Of a stretch of 41,711 nt of DNA, positions 19,924 to 26,818 are shown one piece after another. Position 1 is the first letter of the stretch, and the number at the start of each line of letters is the position of its first letter. The position numbers and the translations under genes were made by a program. Location: positions 1 through 41,711 of the IMG/VR virus record IMGVR_UViG_3300046471_000067. One strand, written 5' to 3'. The notes beneath the pieces are model-generated. The model was not told the DNA's origin. It saw nothing but the letters and a program-made list of their open reading frames with translations, and ran no database searches. Origin of the DNA: a virus.

Positions 19924-20331
19924 GTGACCAGATCAGTTGATGAATGGATCGGCCAGACCGATGACACCCGCGCCCCTCCGCGCGTCAGAGCCCGTATCTT
20001 CGACCGTGACAATAGCTGCCACCTATGCGGTCAGCCCATCCAGGTTGGCCAGAAATGGGATCTGGATCACGTCAAGGCGCTGATCAACGGCGGCGAGAAC
20101 CGGGAAAACAACCTTCGGCCGTCGCACCGAAAATGCCACGTGGAAAAGACAGCGCGTGACCTCGCCGAGAAAGCCAAGGTCGTCGCCGTGCGCAAGAAGC
20201 ATCTCGGCATCACCGCCGTGAAGCAGGCAATCCCAGGCCGCGGCTTTCCCAAATCCCCCAAGCCCCAGCGCGCTGAAAAGCGCCGAGTCCCGCAGCCTGC
20301 GCTGTTCGCGCCGATCGAGGAGACGAGATAG
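19924..20331 (+). CDS. HNH endonuclease, GTG start
   Basis: 135 residues. No ATG fits; GTG follows GGGAGG by five bases and directly after the upstream stop. A zinc-like CHLC pair (residues 32-35), DLDHVKAL (D48, H49), NNLRPSHRKCH (about 62-72) with the third Cys/His make the ββα-metal fold of HNH nucleases. The remainder is basic (KTARDLAEKAKVVAVRKKH, KRRVPQP). It may cleave phage DNA at a packaging-related or recombination step; it is distant from terS, unlike late HNH genes, so a recombination role is plausible. Confidence 0.87.
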   Translation: MTRSVDEWIGQTDDTRAPPRVRARIFDRDNSCHLCGQPIQVGQKWDLDHVKALINGGENRENNLRPSHRKCHVEKTARDLAEKAKVVAVRKKHLGITAVKQAIPGRGFPKSPKPQRAEKRRVPQPALFAPIEETR

Positions 20332-20604
20332 ATGATCGAGGCCCGCACCCGCACGGTCTACTTCTCGCCCGCTGCTGGACGGCACTTCATGACGAAGCGC
20401 GCCGCCTTTCATGCAGATGCCATGAGCCGTCTCAAGGACCGGCACGAGCCGGAAAGCATCAGGGACGAACTTGTCGGCGGAAACCACCAGCAAACCATCT
20501 ATTTCAGCGAAGAGCAGTGGGTCCGATTCCGCGAGGTTTCCGACCGCTATTACCGCCGGTTTGGCAAGGCCCGCCGTTCCACTCCCCACCAGAAAGGCAA
20601 GTGA
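20332..20604 (+). CDS. Small hypothetical protein
   Basis: 90 residues, starting right after the HNH stop. Basic and aromatic (ARTRTVYFSPAAGRHFMTKRAAF, TIYFSEEQWVRFREVSDRYYRRF) and a basic tail ARRSTPHQKGK. Possibly nucleic-acid binding. Not recognised. Confidence 0.72.
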   Translation: MIEARTRTVYFSPAAGRHFMTKRAAFHADAMSRLKDRHEPESIRDELVGGNHQQTIYFSEEQWVRFREVSDRYYRRFGKARRSTPHQKGK

Positions 20605-20605
20605 T

Positions 20606-20797
20606 ATGAGCGAGAACATCCACTTGCGCGAAGCTCTGTCTTCTGTCCGACAGTCGGTGAAGAATGCCCGCGGCGCTATCGAGAGCAACCAAGTTGTCGA
20701 CAAGGACGTCCATGGCACACTGACGCGGGTCATTGCTGCGATTGATGCGGTGCTGTCTGCCCCAGCGCCCCTTTCTAGGATGGAGGGCAGCGAATGA
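20606..20797 (+). CDS. 63-residue hypothetical protein
   Basis: Starts with ATG one base after the previous stop, with AAGG twelve bases upstream. Amphipathic helices (IHLREALSSVRQSVKNARGAI, GTLTRVIAAIDAVLS). Not recognised. Ends overlapping the next gene as ATGA-type. Confidence 0.68.
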   Translation: MSENIHLREALSSVRQSVKNARGAIESNQVVDKDVHGTLTRVIAAIDAVLSAPAPLSRMEGSE

Positions 20798-20970
20798 CCA
20801 GAGCAGCACTCGTCAAGGAATCCGACCTTCACCGAATGGCTAAGATCGCCAAACGCGATGGCGTGCGGGTCGAGGTGGAAGTCAATGGGACAATCGTCCG
20901 TGTTTCCCCCGATATCCCCGATAATCACAGGCCGGCGCCGGTTGCGCGGTATGAGGGCTTTGACCTCTGA
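20794..20970 (+). CDS. 58-residue protein before the integrase, candidate excisionase-type factor
   Basis: A short frame ending in the base that begins the integrase start (TGATG). Sequence MTRAALVKESDLHRMAKIAKR then VRVEVEVNGTIVRVSPDIPD is a helix followed by a beta hairpin, as in small DNA-bending proteins. A short basic protein directly upstream of int is where excisionases are often found; that is the only support for that role. Confidence 0.7.
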   Translation: MTRAALVKESDLHRMAKIAKRDGVRVEVEVNGTIVRVSPDIPDNHRPAPVARYEGFDL

Positions 20971-22004
20971 TGGAGGATATGCCGCGCAAACCATTTCTCT
21001 CGCACGAGACCACACGACACGGAAAGAAAGCTTGGTACTTCAAGCGGAAGGGGAAGCGCGTCCGGCTGCCTGATGTTTATGGCACCGAGGAGTTCAATGC
21101 CGCCTATGAGAAAGCGCTGAGTGGCTCCGAAGTCGCGCCTCTGGTGCCCAAGGCCAAATCAGGCTCCCTGAAGTGGCTCGTCGGCCAATATAAGCGTAGC
21201 GCGGCATGGGCGGAGTTGGCGCCAGGCACTCGGCGCGCGAGGGACAACATCCTGAAAAAAGTTCTCGATGATCCCAAGAACGCCGATGGTCCCTTCGTCG
21301 ATCTGACGAAAGCGAAGATCAAAGCCGGAGTCGACAAGCGCGCTGCCACCCCGAATGCAGCGAACAATTTCCTCAAGACCATGAGCCATTTGTTCAAGTG
21401 GGCGGTCGAGGCCGAGCATCTGGAAGTGAACCCAGTCATTGGCGTCAGCAAGACCAACGTCAAATCTGATGGATTTCACACATGGTCGATCGAGCAGGTC
21501 GAGCAATACCGGGCAAAGCACAAGCTTGGGACAAAGCCCAGACTGGCAATCGATATTCTGCTGTTCCTTGGCCTGCGCCGCGGCGACGCCGTCGTAGTTG
21601 GCCGGCAGCACCTAAAGGACGGGATAATCTCCCTCCGAACGGAAAAGACCAAACAGTGGGTCTACCTGCCTGTCTTCAAGCAACTGCTCGAATCGATCGA
21701 AGCAACGCCGACAGGAGATTTGGCTTTCCTTACGACAGAGCGCGGCAAGCCATTCAGTTCAGGAGCATCGTTTGGGAATTGGTTTGCCAAGCAGTGCAAA
21801 GCGGCAAAACTGCCGGATGAGTGCAGAGCCCACGGATTGCGGAAGGCTGGTGCGACGATAGCAGCCGACGAAGGCGCAACAGCGCATGAGCTGATGGCGA
21901 TGTTCGGGTGGTCGCGCTTGGCGATGGCTGAGATTTATACGAAGGAAGCCGACAAGAAAAAGCTCGCGAGAGGCGCATCAGAACGCTTGTCGAACAGAAT
22001 GTAG
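20970..22004 (+). CDS. int: Tyrosine integrase
   Basis: Catalyses integration and excision at att. 344 residues: an N-terminal arm-binding-like part (RHGKKAWYFKRKGKRVRLPD), core-binding domain (about 60-165), catalytic domain with Arg203 (LGLRRGDAV), Lys in TEKTK (225-228), HGLR with His288 and Arg291, Trp314 (MFGW) where most integrases have His, and nucleophile Tyr323 (EIYTKEA). Trp at that place is also found in Cre. It ends the early right operon and lies next to the candidate attP. ATG overlaps the upstream gene. Confidence 0.94.
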   Translation: MEDMPRKPFLSHETTRHGKKAWYFKRKGKRVRLPDVYGTEEFNAAYEKALSGSEVAPLVPKAKSGSLKWLVGQYKRSAAWAELAPGTRRARDNILKKVLDDPKNADGPFVDLTKAKIKAGVDKRAATPNAANNFLKTMSHLFKWAVEAEHLEVNPVIGVSKTNVKSDGFHTWSIEQVEQYRAKHKLGTKPRLAIDILLFLGLRRGDAVVVGRQHLKDGIISLRTEKTKQWVYLPVFKQLLESIEATPTGDLAFLTTERGKPFSSGASFGNWFAKQCKAAKLPDECRAHGLRKAGATIAADEGATAHELMAMFGWSRLAMAEIYTKEADKKKLARGASERLSNRM

Positions 22005-22127
22005 GTCGCACCTTCGGCCCTGTGTGGTCCCACCTTTAATGAAATCAATTACTTGTAGTATGGTTTGGCGACCCCTGCAGTTGTGCGAGAAGTGGCTGAA
22101 AACAATATCTTACAGTAAGGTGGGACT
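22004..22127. other. Candidate attachment site (attP) with arm-type repeats
   Basis: GGTCGCACCTT (22004-22014) and GGTCCCACCTT (22026-22036) are direct copies 22 bp apart; the inverted copy AAGGTGGGAC (22117-22126) lies downstream. Midway is TGGCGACCCCTGCAG (22066-22080), whose reverse complement ends GGGGTCGCCA like the 3' end of a tRNA, a common att core. The site is directly downstream of int. Core assignment is tentative, the repeats are certain. Confidence 0.55.
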
Positions 22128-22193
22128 GAAAGGCGTCCCTTTGATATCATTGGGGAATTGAGATCGTTCGGTCTTACCATTGACGCCCTTCGG

Positions 22194-22511
22194 CTAATGC
22201 GGCCGGTCCATCCGCTCCCCGAGCTTGACGAGAACCGCGTCCAATCTGGTGTTCGCGCCCTTGATCTCGTCCTTCACCTCTCGAATATCCGAGCGCAGCT
22301 CTTCTCGCAGATCCCTCATCCGGGCTTCCACACGGGATATATGAGCATCAAGATCGACACGTTTCACGTACTCATCCCTCGTCTGGTTGATTCTGTGATG
22401 AAGTGCATTGTCTCCAGTCTCAATTCGATTGGAGATGTGTCTTGCATACCCGGCCACCAGAGCGATCAGGGAAAGCAGGAAGCCTAGTATCCACTTAACG
22501 TTCTCATCCAT
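22194..22511 (-). CDS. Membrane-anchored coiled-coil protein
   Basis: 105 residues: short N-terminus, one membrane helix (VKWILGFLLSLIALVAGYA), then a long charged coiled coil (RVEARMRDLREELRSDIREVKDE). Such architecture occurs in phage haemolysin-XhlA-like proteins and in small late membrane proteins. It lies at the far end of the late operon, after the terminator-like hairpin, so it might be expressed separately. Function unknown. Confidence 0.78.
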   Translation of the reverse strand: MDENVKWILGFLLSLIALVAGYARHISNRIETGDNALHHRINQTRDEYVKRVDLDAHISRVEARMRDLREELRSDIREVKDEIKGANTRLDAVLVKLGERMDRPH

Positions 22512-22540
22512 GCTTATGTTTCACCCTGTAAAGCGGAATA

Positions 22541-22566
22541 GAAAAGCCGCCCAGATCGAGCGGCTT
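22541..22566 (-). terminator. Rho-independent terminator-like hairpin
   Basis: On the minus strand AAGCCGC pairs with GCGGCTT around a nine-base loop and is followed by TTTTC. It is between the end of the SGNH gene (22704) and the next leftward gene (22511), so it may end the late structural operon. Two short plus-strand frames in this gap (22510-22629 and 22610-22696) are not counted. Confidence 0.6.
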
Positions 22567-22703
22567 GGATTGTTGAGCCATCACAAGATGATGGGGCGGT
22601 GGGGTGCTTATGAAGCGGAAGAGAGATGAAGCGGTCGAATACCGCCGTCCAACTCCGCAGGAGGAAGAAGAATTCCAAGACGAAGACGCATGGTGAAGAC
22701 CAT

Positions 22704-23915
22704 TCAAAACGACTGCAACAGCGTCTGGAACTGAGACTTGACGATCCCGGCGGAGAAAGTAGCGCCGGGCGTATTCGGGTGAATGCCGTCACCAGCGATG
22801 TAGGTCGCAAAGTTTCCTGAGTTGAAAATCTGGTCGTTTCCGTCCCACACCTTCATGCGGGAAGCGTCCTTCACGGCATTAAAGGCATTGAGGAATGCGG
22901 AGTTGTGCGCTGCATCGACGGGTGCGCCAGCCGTTTTAAAGCCAGTGAAACCGAGGATGATTGCATTCGGTTGATCGGCCATCAGTCGTGTGATGATCGT
23001 CTGCCAATTGGCCTGCACAGTCGCCACCGTCTGCGTGCCATCGTTGATGGTGTTGTAGATGATGACCAAGTCCATATCGGACCCGTTCTGCGTAAAGTCG
23101 CCAGCGAGCGCTCGCGACAGGAAAGACTGACCGGAGCTGACCGCAACAGCACCTTGACCGCCGCGACCCTGCAGGAACATGCCCGGCAGTCCCATCAGCT
23201 CGCGCAGGCGCACCGGGAACGTGTTGCAGTGGTCATAGTCGGAAGCATCGACATATCCCCCGGTCGTGATGGTGTAGAGGCCCTCTGTGTAACTGTCTCC
23301 GAAGATCATCGACTTCGGAAGCGCTGGCAGAGGAAGAGCGCTGATTGTGTCGATCGCAGCGACGTTGAAGCCTGCCACCACCTGGCCGCTGTCGATATAG
23401 AACTCGATGTCTCGAACGGCCTTGTTGGGGAAGGTGAACTTCCGATATCCGAATGTTCCTGACGTGTGATATATCGTCGGCAAGAACGCGCCGTTGACCT
23501 TGATTGTCATGGCACCGCCATCCGAACATACAAAGGCATCGAACGCCGTCGCATTGATGCGGAAGCGATACCCGCCGCCATTCCCTGTGCCGATCGTATA
23601 GTCGTTCGGGTTGTTCGCCTTGGCGACCGTGTAGGGAATGCCGTAGGCAGTCAGCGTTACAAAGGTCAGACCAAGCCGGGTCATGGCTGCGTCGAGCGGT
23701 TTCAATGTCGCCGTCTTGTCGGTCGCATTGTTCAGCGTCGAGTTCGCGAAGCCGGTCCCTTCCGAGTAGGTCGGGATGTCTGAGGATATCGGAACGGAAC
23801 CACCGGCAGCCATCGCGGCAAGGATCGATTGGGCCTTCGCGCGGTAGGGTCCACCCCCACCGCCCTTATCCTGGGCGAAGGCAGTCCCAAGACCTATTCC
23901 AATTGCTAAAGGCAT
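22704..23915 (-). CDS. SGNH/GDSL-family hydrolase, putative tail-associated deacetylase/esterase
   Basis: 403 residues. An N-terminal beta-rich part (about 1-195, with Gly-rich start and GYRFRINATAFDAF...) precedes an SGNH hydrolase: block I IFGDSYTEG (Ser208), block II GRGGQGA (Gly253), block III IIYNTINDG (Asn291), block V DGIHPN (Asp376, His379). Such enzymes on phage tails can deacetylate or cleave surface glycans during adsorption. AAGGGGGT precedes the ATG. It follows the spike-base gene by a few bases, consistent with a spike-attached enzyme. Substrate unknown. Confidence 0.88.
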   Translation of the reverse strand: MPLAIGIGLGTAFAQDKGGGGGPYRAKAQSILAAMAAGGSVPISSDIPTYSEGTGFANSTLNNATDKTATLKPLDAAMTRLGLTFVTLTAYGIPYTVAKANNPNDYTIGTGNGGGYRFRINATAFDAFVCSDGGAMTIKVNGAFLPTIYHTSGTFGYRKFTFPNKAVRDIEFYIDSGQVVAGFNVAAIDTISALPLPALPKSMIFGDSYTEGLYTITTGGYVDASDYDHCNTFPVRLRELMGLPGMFLQGRGGQGAVAVSSGQSFLSRALAGDFTQNGSDMDLVIIYNTINDGTQTVATVQANWQTIITRLMADQPNAIILGFTGFKTAGAPVDAAHNSAFLNAFNAVKDASRMKVWDGNDQIFNSGNFATYIAGDGIHPNTPGATFSAGIVKSQFQTLLQSF

Positions 23916-23924
23916 GAGACCCCC

Positions 23925-24188
23925 TTACCAGACAGCAACAAGGCCGGTCGCAGTCGTGCCGGTGGAGTAGATGCGGGAAACAGCGAGTGGCTGAAGGCCA
24001 GGTTGAACCGGGATTGTCACCGGCCCGCCGTTACCCGACATGATGACCGCGATGTTGCCGGCAACGCCGACATAGATTCCCCGCGTCACGAAAGTGAGAT
24101 CGTTGGAATCGGATGGAGTGACCACGGCAGCATTGCGGGCTGGGCCAGTGTTGTTGATGACGTTCGGCATGTCGTCGCGTGCGGGCAT
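23925..24188 (-). CDS. Spike base protein, RCAP_rcc01079-like
   Basis: 87 residues. The pattern TPSDSNDLTFVTRGIYVGVAG, then a short strand and TIPVQPGLQPLAVSRIYSTGTTATGLVAVW, matches the short spike-base proteins known from alphaproteobacterial gene transfer agents and phages. These probably form the point where a capsid or tail spike attaches. AAAGGAAAC precedes the ATG. The preceding and following genes (spanin, SGNH hydrolase) support a spike module. Confidence 0.85.
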   Translation of the reverse strand: MPARDDMPNVINNTGPARNAAVVTPSDSNDLTFVTRGIYVGVAGNIAVIMSGNGGPVTIPVQPGLQPLAVSRIYSTGTTATGLVAVW

Positions 24189-24200
24189 GTCAGTTTCCTT

Positions 24201-24488
24201 TCAGCGTGGTTGCTTCACCCGGTCATAGAAACCGGCGCATCGTTCAGTTCGATCGTCTTGAGCGTCGGCCGCGAACTCCCACCGAAGTTGCGTGTTGCGC
24301 GGCTTTTCGGTCGCTTTCGGATAAACCCGCCCCATCTTGTCGCGGCACTCCGCCGGCAGATCTGGGAGGATGACAGCAGCCTGCACCTTGCCCTTGGTCT
24401 CAGCGGCTGCACTGAGGCGCTTTTGATCCGTGCTCACACAGCCAGCGATAATCCCGGTCAGCCCAAGTAGGGCTGTCAGTGTCGACAT
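24201..24488 (-). CDS. Outer spanin lipoprotein (Rz1-like)
   Basis: 95 residues from the ATG; an upstream TTG gives three more residues. Signal MSTLTALLGLTGIIAGC with lipobox IAGC, then a periplasmic part. Its first 89 bases lie inside the last part of the inner-spanin gene in another frame, the overlapped spanin layout. Outer and inner spanins fuse the two membranes at the end of lysis. Sequence is not conserved enough for family proof, but topology and overlap agree. Confidence 0.8.
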   Translation of the reverse strand: MSTLTALLGLTGIIAGCVSTDQKRLSAAAETKGKVQAAVILPDLPAECRDKMGRVYPKATEKPRNTQLRWEFAADAQDDRTERCAGFYDRVKQPR

Positions 24489-24852
24489 CTTCCGCAATGA
24501 TCTTCTCCAGCTCGTCTTGCGCCAGCGCTGTGGCTCTCACAGCGGCCTCAGTGCGCTTTCGGTACTCTTCGGTGATCTGTGCCGCCTGATCGGCTCGGCG
24601 GCGCTCCTCGTTGAGCTGGGCGACCACCACGCCGTATTCGAAGGCAGTCACCATCTTGGCTGTGGCAAGACGCACCTGCTCGGCGGCGTAGGAGTGCGCC
24701 CTGCCCGTCGTCAGGTCGCCGATGATGGGAATGCTCGACAGGTATGGGATGCGGGACGCGCCGGGGATGCCCCAGTCGTAGATCCAGAGACCAAGGAAGG
24801 CCATGCCGCCGATACCGATGGTTCTCAGCAGCCAGGTGAAGAAGATGGTCAT
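24400..24852 (-). CDS. Inner spanin (Rz-like)
   Basis: 150 residues: N-terminal membrane anchor (MTIFFTWLLRTIGIGGMAFL, with a short second hydrophobic region), then a long helical charged domain (VVVAQLNEERRRADQAAQIT, YRKRTEAAVRATALAQDELE) typical of the periplasmic coiled coil of inner spanins. Its 3' part encloses the start of the outer spanin in another frame. ATG overlaps the holin stop (TGATG). Confidence 0.8.
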   Translation of the reverse strand: MTIFFTWLLRTIGIGGMAFLGLWIYDWGIPGASRIPYLSSIPIIGDLTTGRAHSYAAEQVRLATAKMVTAFEYGVVVAQLNEERRRADQAAQITEEYRKRTEAAVRATALAQDELEKIIAEDVDTDSPTWADRDYRWLCEHGSKAPQCSR

Positions 24853-25211
24853 CAGTTCGGCCCCGTCTCGTTTGGATTGAAAGGCGTCGGCGGCGGGGTG
24901 TATGGTTCTGCCGTGGAAAAGCCGCCACCACCGTCATCGATGTCCGTCAGGAACCGGCGCTTGTTCTTGTCATCCCAGATCGCGCCGAAGACGTAGCTGC
25001 CGATGATCGCGGCGATGAGCGTCAACAGCGCGATCAGCGCCTGCTCAAGGATAGAATTGCTTGGAGCGATGAACCCGGCCACTGAGGCTGCGATGATGGC
25101 CTGAGCGTTCGCCATAGCCCACAACAGCACTCGGAACAGCCAGCGCCGGCGGATCGGCCAGTTGTCGCGCGTTAGTTCCTGGCTGAGGGCTGCCTTCTTC
25201 GCCTCCGCCAT
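24852..25211 (-). CDS. Holin-like membrane protein
   Basis: 119 residues. Basic N-terminus (TRDNWPIRRRW) then two hydrophobic helices: FRVLLWAMANAQAIIAASVAG and LEQALIALLTLIAAIIGSYVFG, and a long hydrophilic Pro/Gly/Asp-rich C-terminus (DIDDGGGGFSTAEPYTPPPT). It lies between endolysin and spanins, where holins are found. Two spans suggest class II type topology, but with an extended tail. The ATG is inside the endolysin stop (TGATG); an in-frame TTG one codon upstream is not used. Confidence 0.83.
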   Translation of the reverse strand: MAEAKKAALSQELTRDNWPIRRRWLFRVLLWAMANAQAIIAASVAGFIAPSNSILEQALIALLTLIAAIIGSYVFGAIWDDKNKRRFLTDIDDGGGGFSTAEPYTPPPTPFNPNETGPN

Positions 25212-25804
25212 CAAGCGGCACCATGCAATGCGGCATGGAAACGCTTGGCGTAGCCGGCGACATCGTTCGCTCGATCGAGACCGTTGATGATCCGGCGGGC
25301 GCTGACCCAGTCGGAAGTCGTCGCGGTGAAGTAGTCGGCCAGCTTCTTGCCCGTGAAGAGACCGCGCGCCATTCCCTCGAACATTATCTTGACGGCTACG
25401 TCGTCGCGCATTGCGGCGTCTGGGTCACCGACAAGGTCAACGCCAGTCACCTTCCCGAAGGTGGTGTAGTTGCGGCGGCCGGTCAGCTGCACGAGGCCAC
25501 GGCCAGCAAACCTGACGCCATCGCCCGACTGGGTATTGCCGAGATCAGCCGAGACCTTCGGACGCTGCCCCTTTGGGTCGTACATGCGGAAGAAGTAATC
25601 TGCCCCGCCGAGCTCGTGGATCGGCTGCATCGTGCGTGCCGTCTCGTGGAAGGCCGTCGCCAGCATGTAGGCCAGCCAGCGAGGATCAATCGCCCCTTGC
25701 CCTGCTTCGTTGAGGACGGCTTCCATGCCTTCAACCTGAGACTGCGAGAGCGAGCCGCCGAACAACGAGGTTCGCACGCTCGCAAAGAATTGCGATCGGT
25801 TCAT
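25211..25804 (-). CDS. Endolysin, glycoside hydrolase family 19-type
   Basis: 197 residues. A lysozyme/chitinase-like fold: catalytic-type AFHETARTMQPIHE (Glu54 and Glu64), then the GRGLVQLTGRRNY motif (101-113) and a C-terminal helix domain with IINGLDRANDVAGYAKRF. No signal peptide, so it needs the holin. It would cut host peptidoglycan. Part of the lysis cassette endolysin-holin-spanins, unusually placed between tail-fibre genes. Confidence 0.93.
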   Translation of the reverse strand: MNRSQFFASVRTSLFGGSLSQSQVEGMEAVLNEAGQGAIDPRWLAYMLATAFHETARTMQPIHELGGADYFFRMYDPKGQRPKVSADLGNTQSGDGVRFAGRGLVQLTGRRNYTTFGKVTGVDLVGDPDAAMRDDVAVKIMFEGMARGLFTGKKLADYFTATTSDWVSARRIINGLDRANDVAGYAKRFHAALHGAA

Positions 25805-25817
25805 GGATAGGCTCCAG

Positions 25818-25847
25818 TTGAAAACAGATTGGCTTTGTGGCTATTGT
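25818..25847 (+). promoter_or_regulatory. Candidate moron promoter
   Basis: TTGAAA (25818-25823), an 18-base spacer, TATTGT (25842-25847), in the gap just beyond the endolysin start and pointing to the plus-strand gene at 26036. Match to sigma-70 consensus is fair. Confidence 0.4.
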
Positions 25848-25854
25848 CCCGCCG

Positions 25855-26035
25855 CTGGGCCCACATGGTTCAGTGGGGCGTCGAAACCCCTCAGAGGCGG
25901 CAGGTGCTGCCGTTACAGCACTCTCCGGTCAATGGTCGGGGAGGCCCGCGCGTATGTTCAGGGGGCAACCCTAAAGGCGTGGGCGCTCTCCTCTGAGAGT
26001 TTCGAACTCCCCGGCTGTGACACCGGAGATGTAGA
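25855..26035 (+). ncRNA. Structured leader, six short hairpins
   Basis: Perfect short stems follow one another: 25875-25890 (GGGG/CCCC), 25904-25921 (GTGCTG/CAGCAC), 25937-25948 (CGGG/CCCG), 25960-25972 (AGGG/CCCT), 25986-25999 (CTCTC/GAGAG), 26011-26026 (CCGG/CCGG). The last covers part of the GGAG ribosome site (26025-26028) of the next gene. The arrangement could be a regulated leader or small RNA; GC-rich DNA gives short stems by chance, so confidence is limited. Confidence 0.35.
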
Positions 26036-26230
26036 ATGCTCTTCAGCAAGACCCCGAAGGATGGCCAGTGGCATCCGTACACCCCTTGGTTTCTCGTCCG
26101 CCTCGAAGGACGGAAGCTTTCAGACGCGCATGGCAAGATCTGGCGCCGTTGGAAGCCCGGCGCTCTCGCTTGGGAGTACAAGCAGGAACCCGAAACCGCC
26201 GAAGACATGCTAGAGCGGCAGGCGTACTAG
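26036..26230 (+). CDS. Plus-strand small gene in the lysis/tail block (moron)
   Basis: 64 residues. GGAG lies seven bases before the ATG. Trp-rich (KDGQWHPYTPWFLVRLEGRK, KIWRRWKPGALAWEYKQEP) with an acidic end TAEDMLERQAY. Not recognised. It is transcribed against all its neighbours and shares the palindromic stop CTAG with the leftward SGNH gene, the sign of an inserted independent unit. Such morons are often expressed in lysogens. Confidence 0.78.
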   Translation: MLFSKTPKDGQWHPYTPWFLVRLEGRKLSDAHGKIWRRWKPGALAWEYKQEPETAEDMLERQAY

Positions 26231-26814
26231 AGCAACGGGTCGATGACCTTGAACAGATAGTCACCGATCCAGAAATACATGATGTAGTTCGGGTGAATGC
26301 CGTCGCTCAAATGCGCTGCCCATTGGGGATAGTAGCCAGTGATCTGCCCATAGTTGTCCATGATCTTCAGACCAGCGATCGTTTTCACCCGCAATACGAA
26401 CTCTGCCACGATCGAAGCATGAGCCTCATTGAGCGGATTGGGCGTCTCGTAGACAAAGACCTTCCCCTGCCCCTCAACATTGGTTTTCAGCGATTGGACC
26501 CAGCTTGCGAACGTCCAGCCGTTTAGGCCGGCAATGAACGCATCATTGATGCCCCAGTTGGCCACGACAATATCGTCACCCTTGGCCGCTACGTGCTGGC
26601 AGACATTGCCCTCAGGGAACATGTTCGTCGTGAGTGCGCCTTGAAGGGTGGATCCGCCGATGCCGTAGTTACGGACGGTGTGGCAGCCCTGCCCGTATTT
26701 GTTGTCGAGCATCATTTGCAAGATTTTGGCAGGCGTCCACGCGCAAACGCTTGGCACGCCGCCATAGACAGAAACACCACATTGGGTGCTGTCTCCGTAA
26801 AGACCGATTTTCAT
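26227..26814 (-). CDS. Second SGNH hydrolase
   Basis: 195 residues, a stand-alone SGNH domain: block I IGLYGDSTQCG (Ser9), block II NYGIGGST (Gly51-54), block III ANWGIND (Asn90), block V DGIHPN (Asp171, His174). Its start is chosen at the ATG beginning the domain; the longer frame is antisense to the fibre gene. Directly downstream of the tail fibre, it likely acts on receptor glycans or host wall polymers. Only the block motifs, not the rest, resemble the SGNH protein at 22704-23915. Confidence 0.88.
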   Translation of the reverse strand: MKIGLYGDSTQCGVSVYGGVPSVCAWTPAKILQMMLDNKYGQGCHTVRNYGIGGSTLQGALTTNMFPEGNVCQHVAAKGDDIVVANWGINDAFIAGLNGWTFASWVQSLKTNVEGQGKVFVYETPNPLNEAHASIVAEFVLRVKTIAGLKIMDNYGQITGYYPQWAAHLSDGIHPNYIMYFWIGDYLFKVIDPLL

Positions 26815-26818
26815 GAGA

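Noticed and set aside
22510-22696. Two short plus-strand frames of 39 and 28 codons
   Set aside because: They lie across the leftward terminator-like hairpin and have no independent support; the acidic end of the second is suggestive only.
25981-26035. tRNA-like look of GAGTTTCGAACTC and CCGG-CTGTGACA-CCGG
   Set aside because: No D-arm or acceptor stem fits, and the T-arm-like and anticodon-like parts are too close; treated as part of the structured leader.
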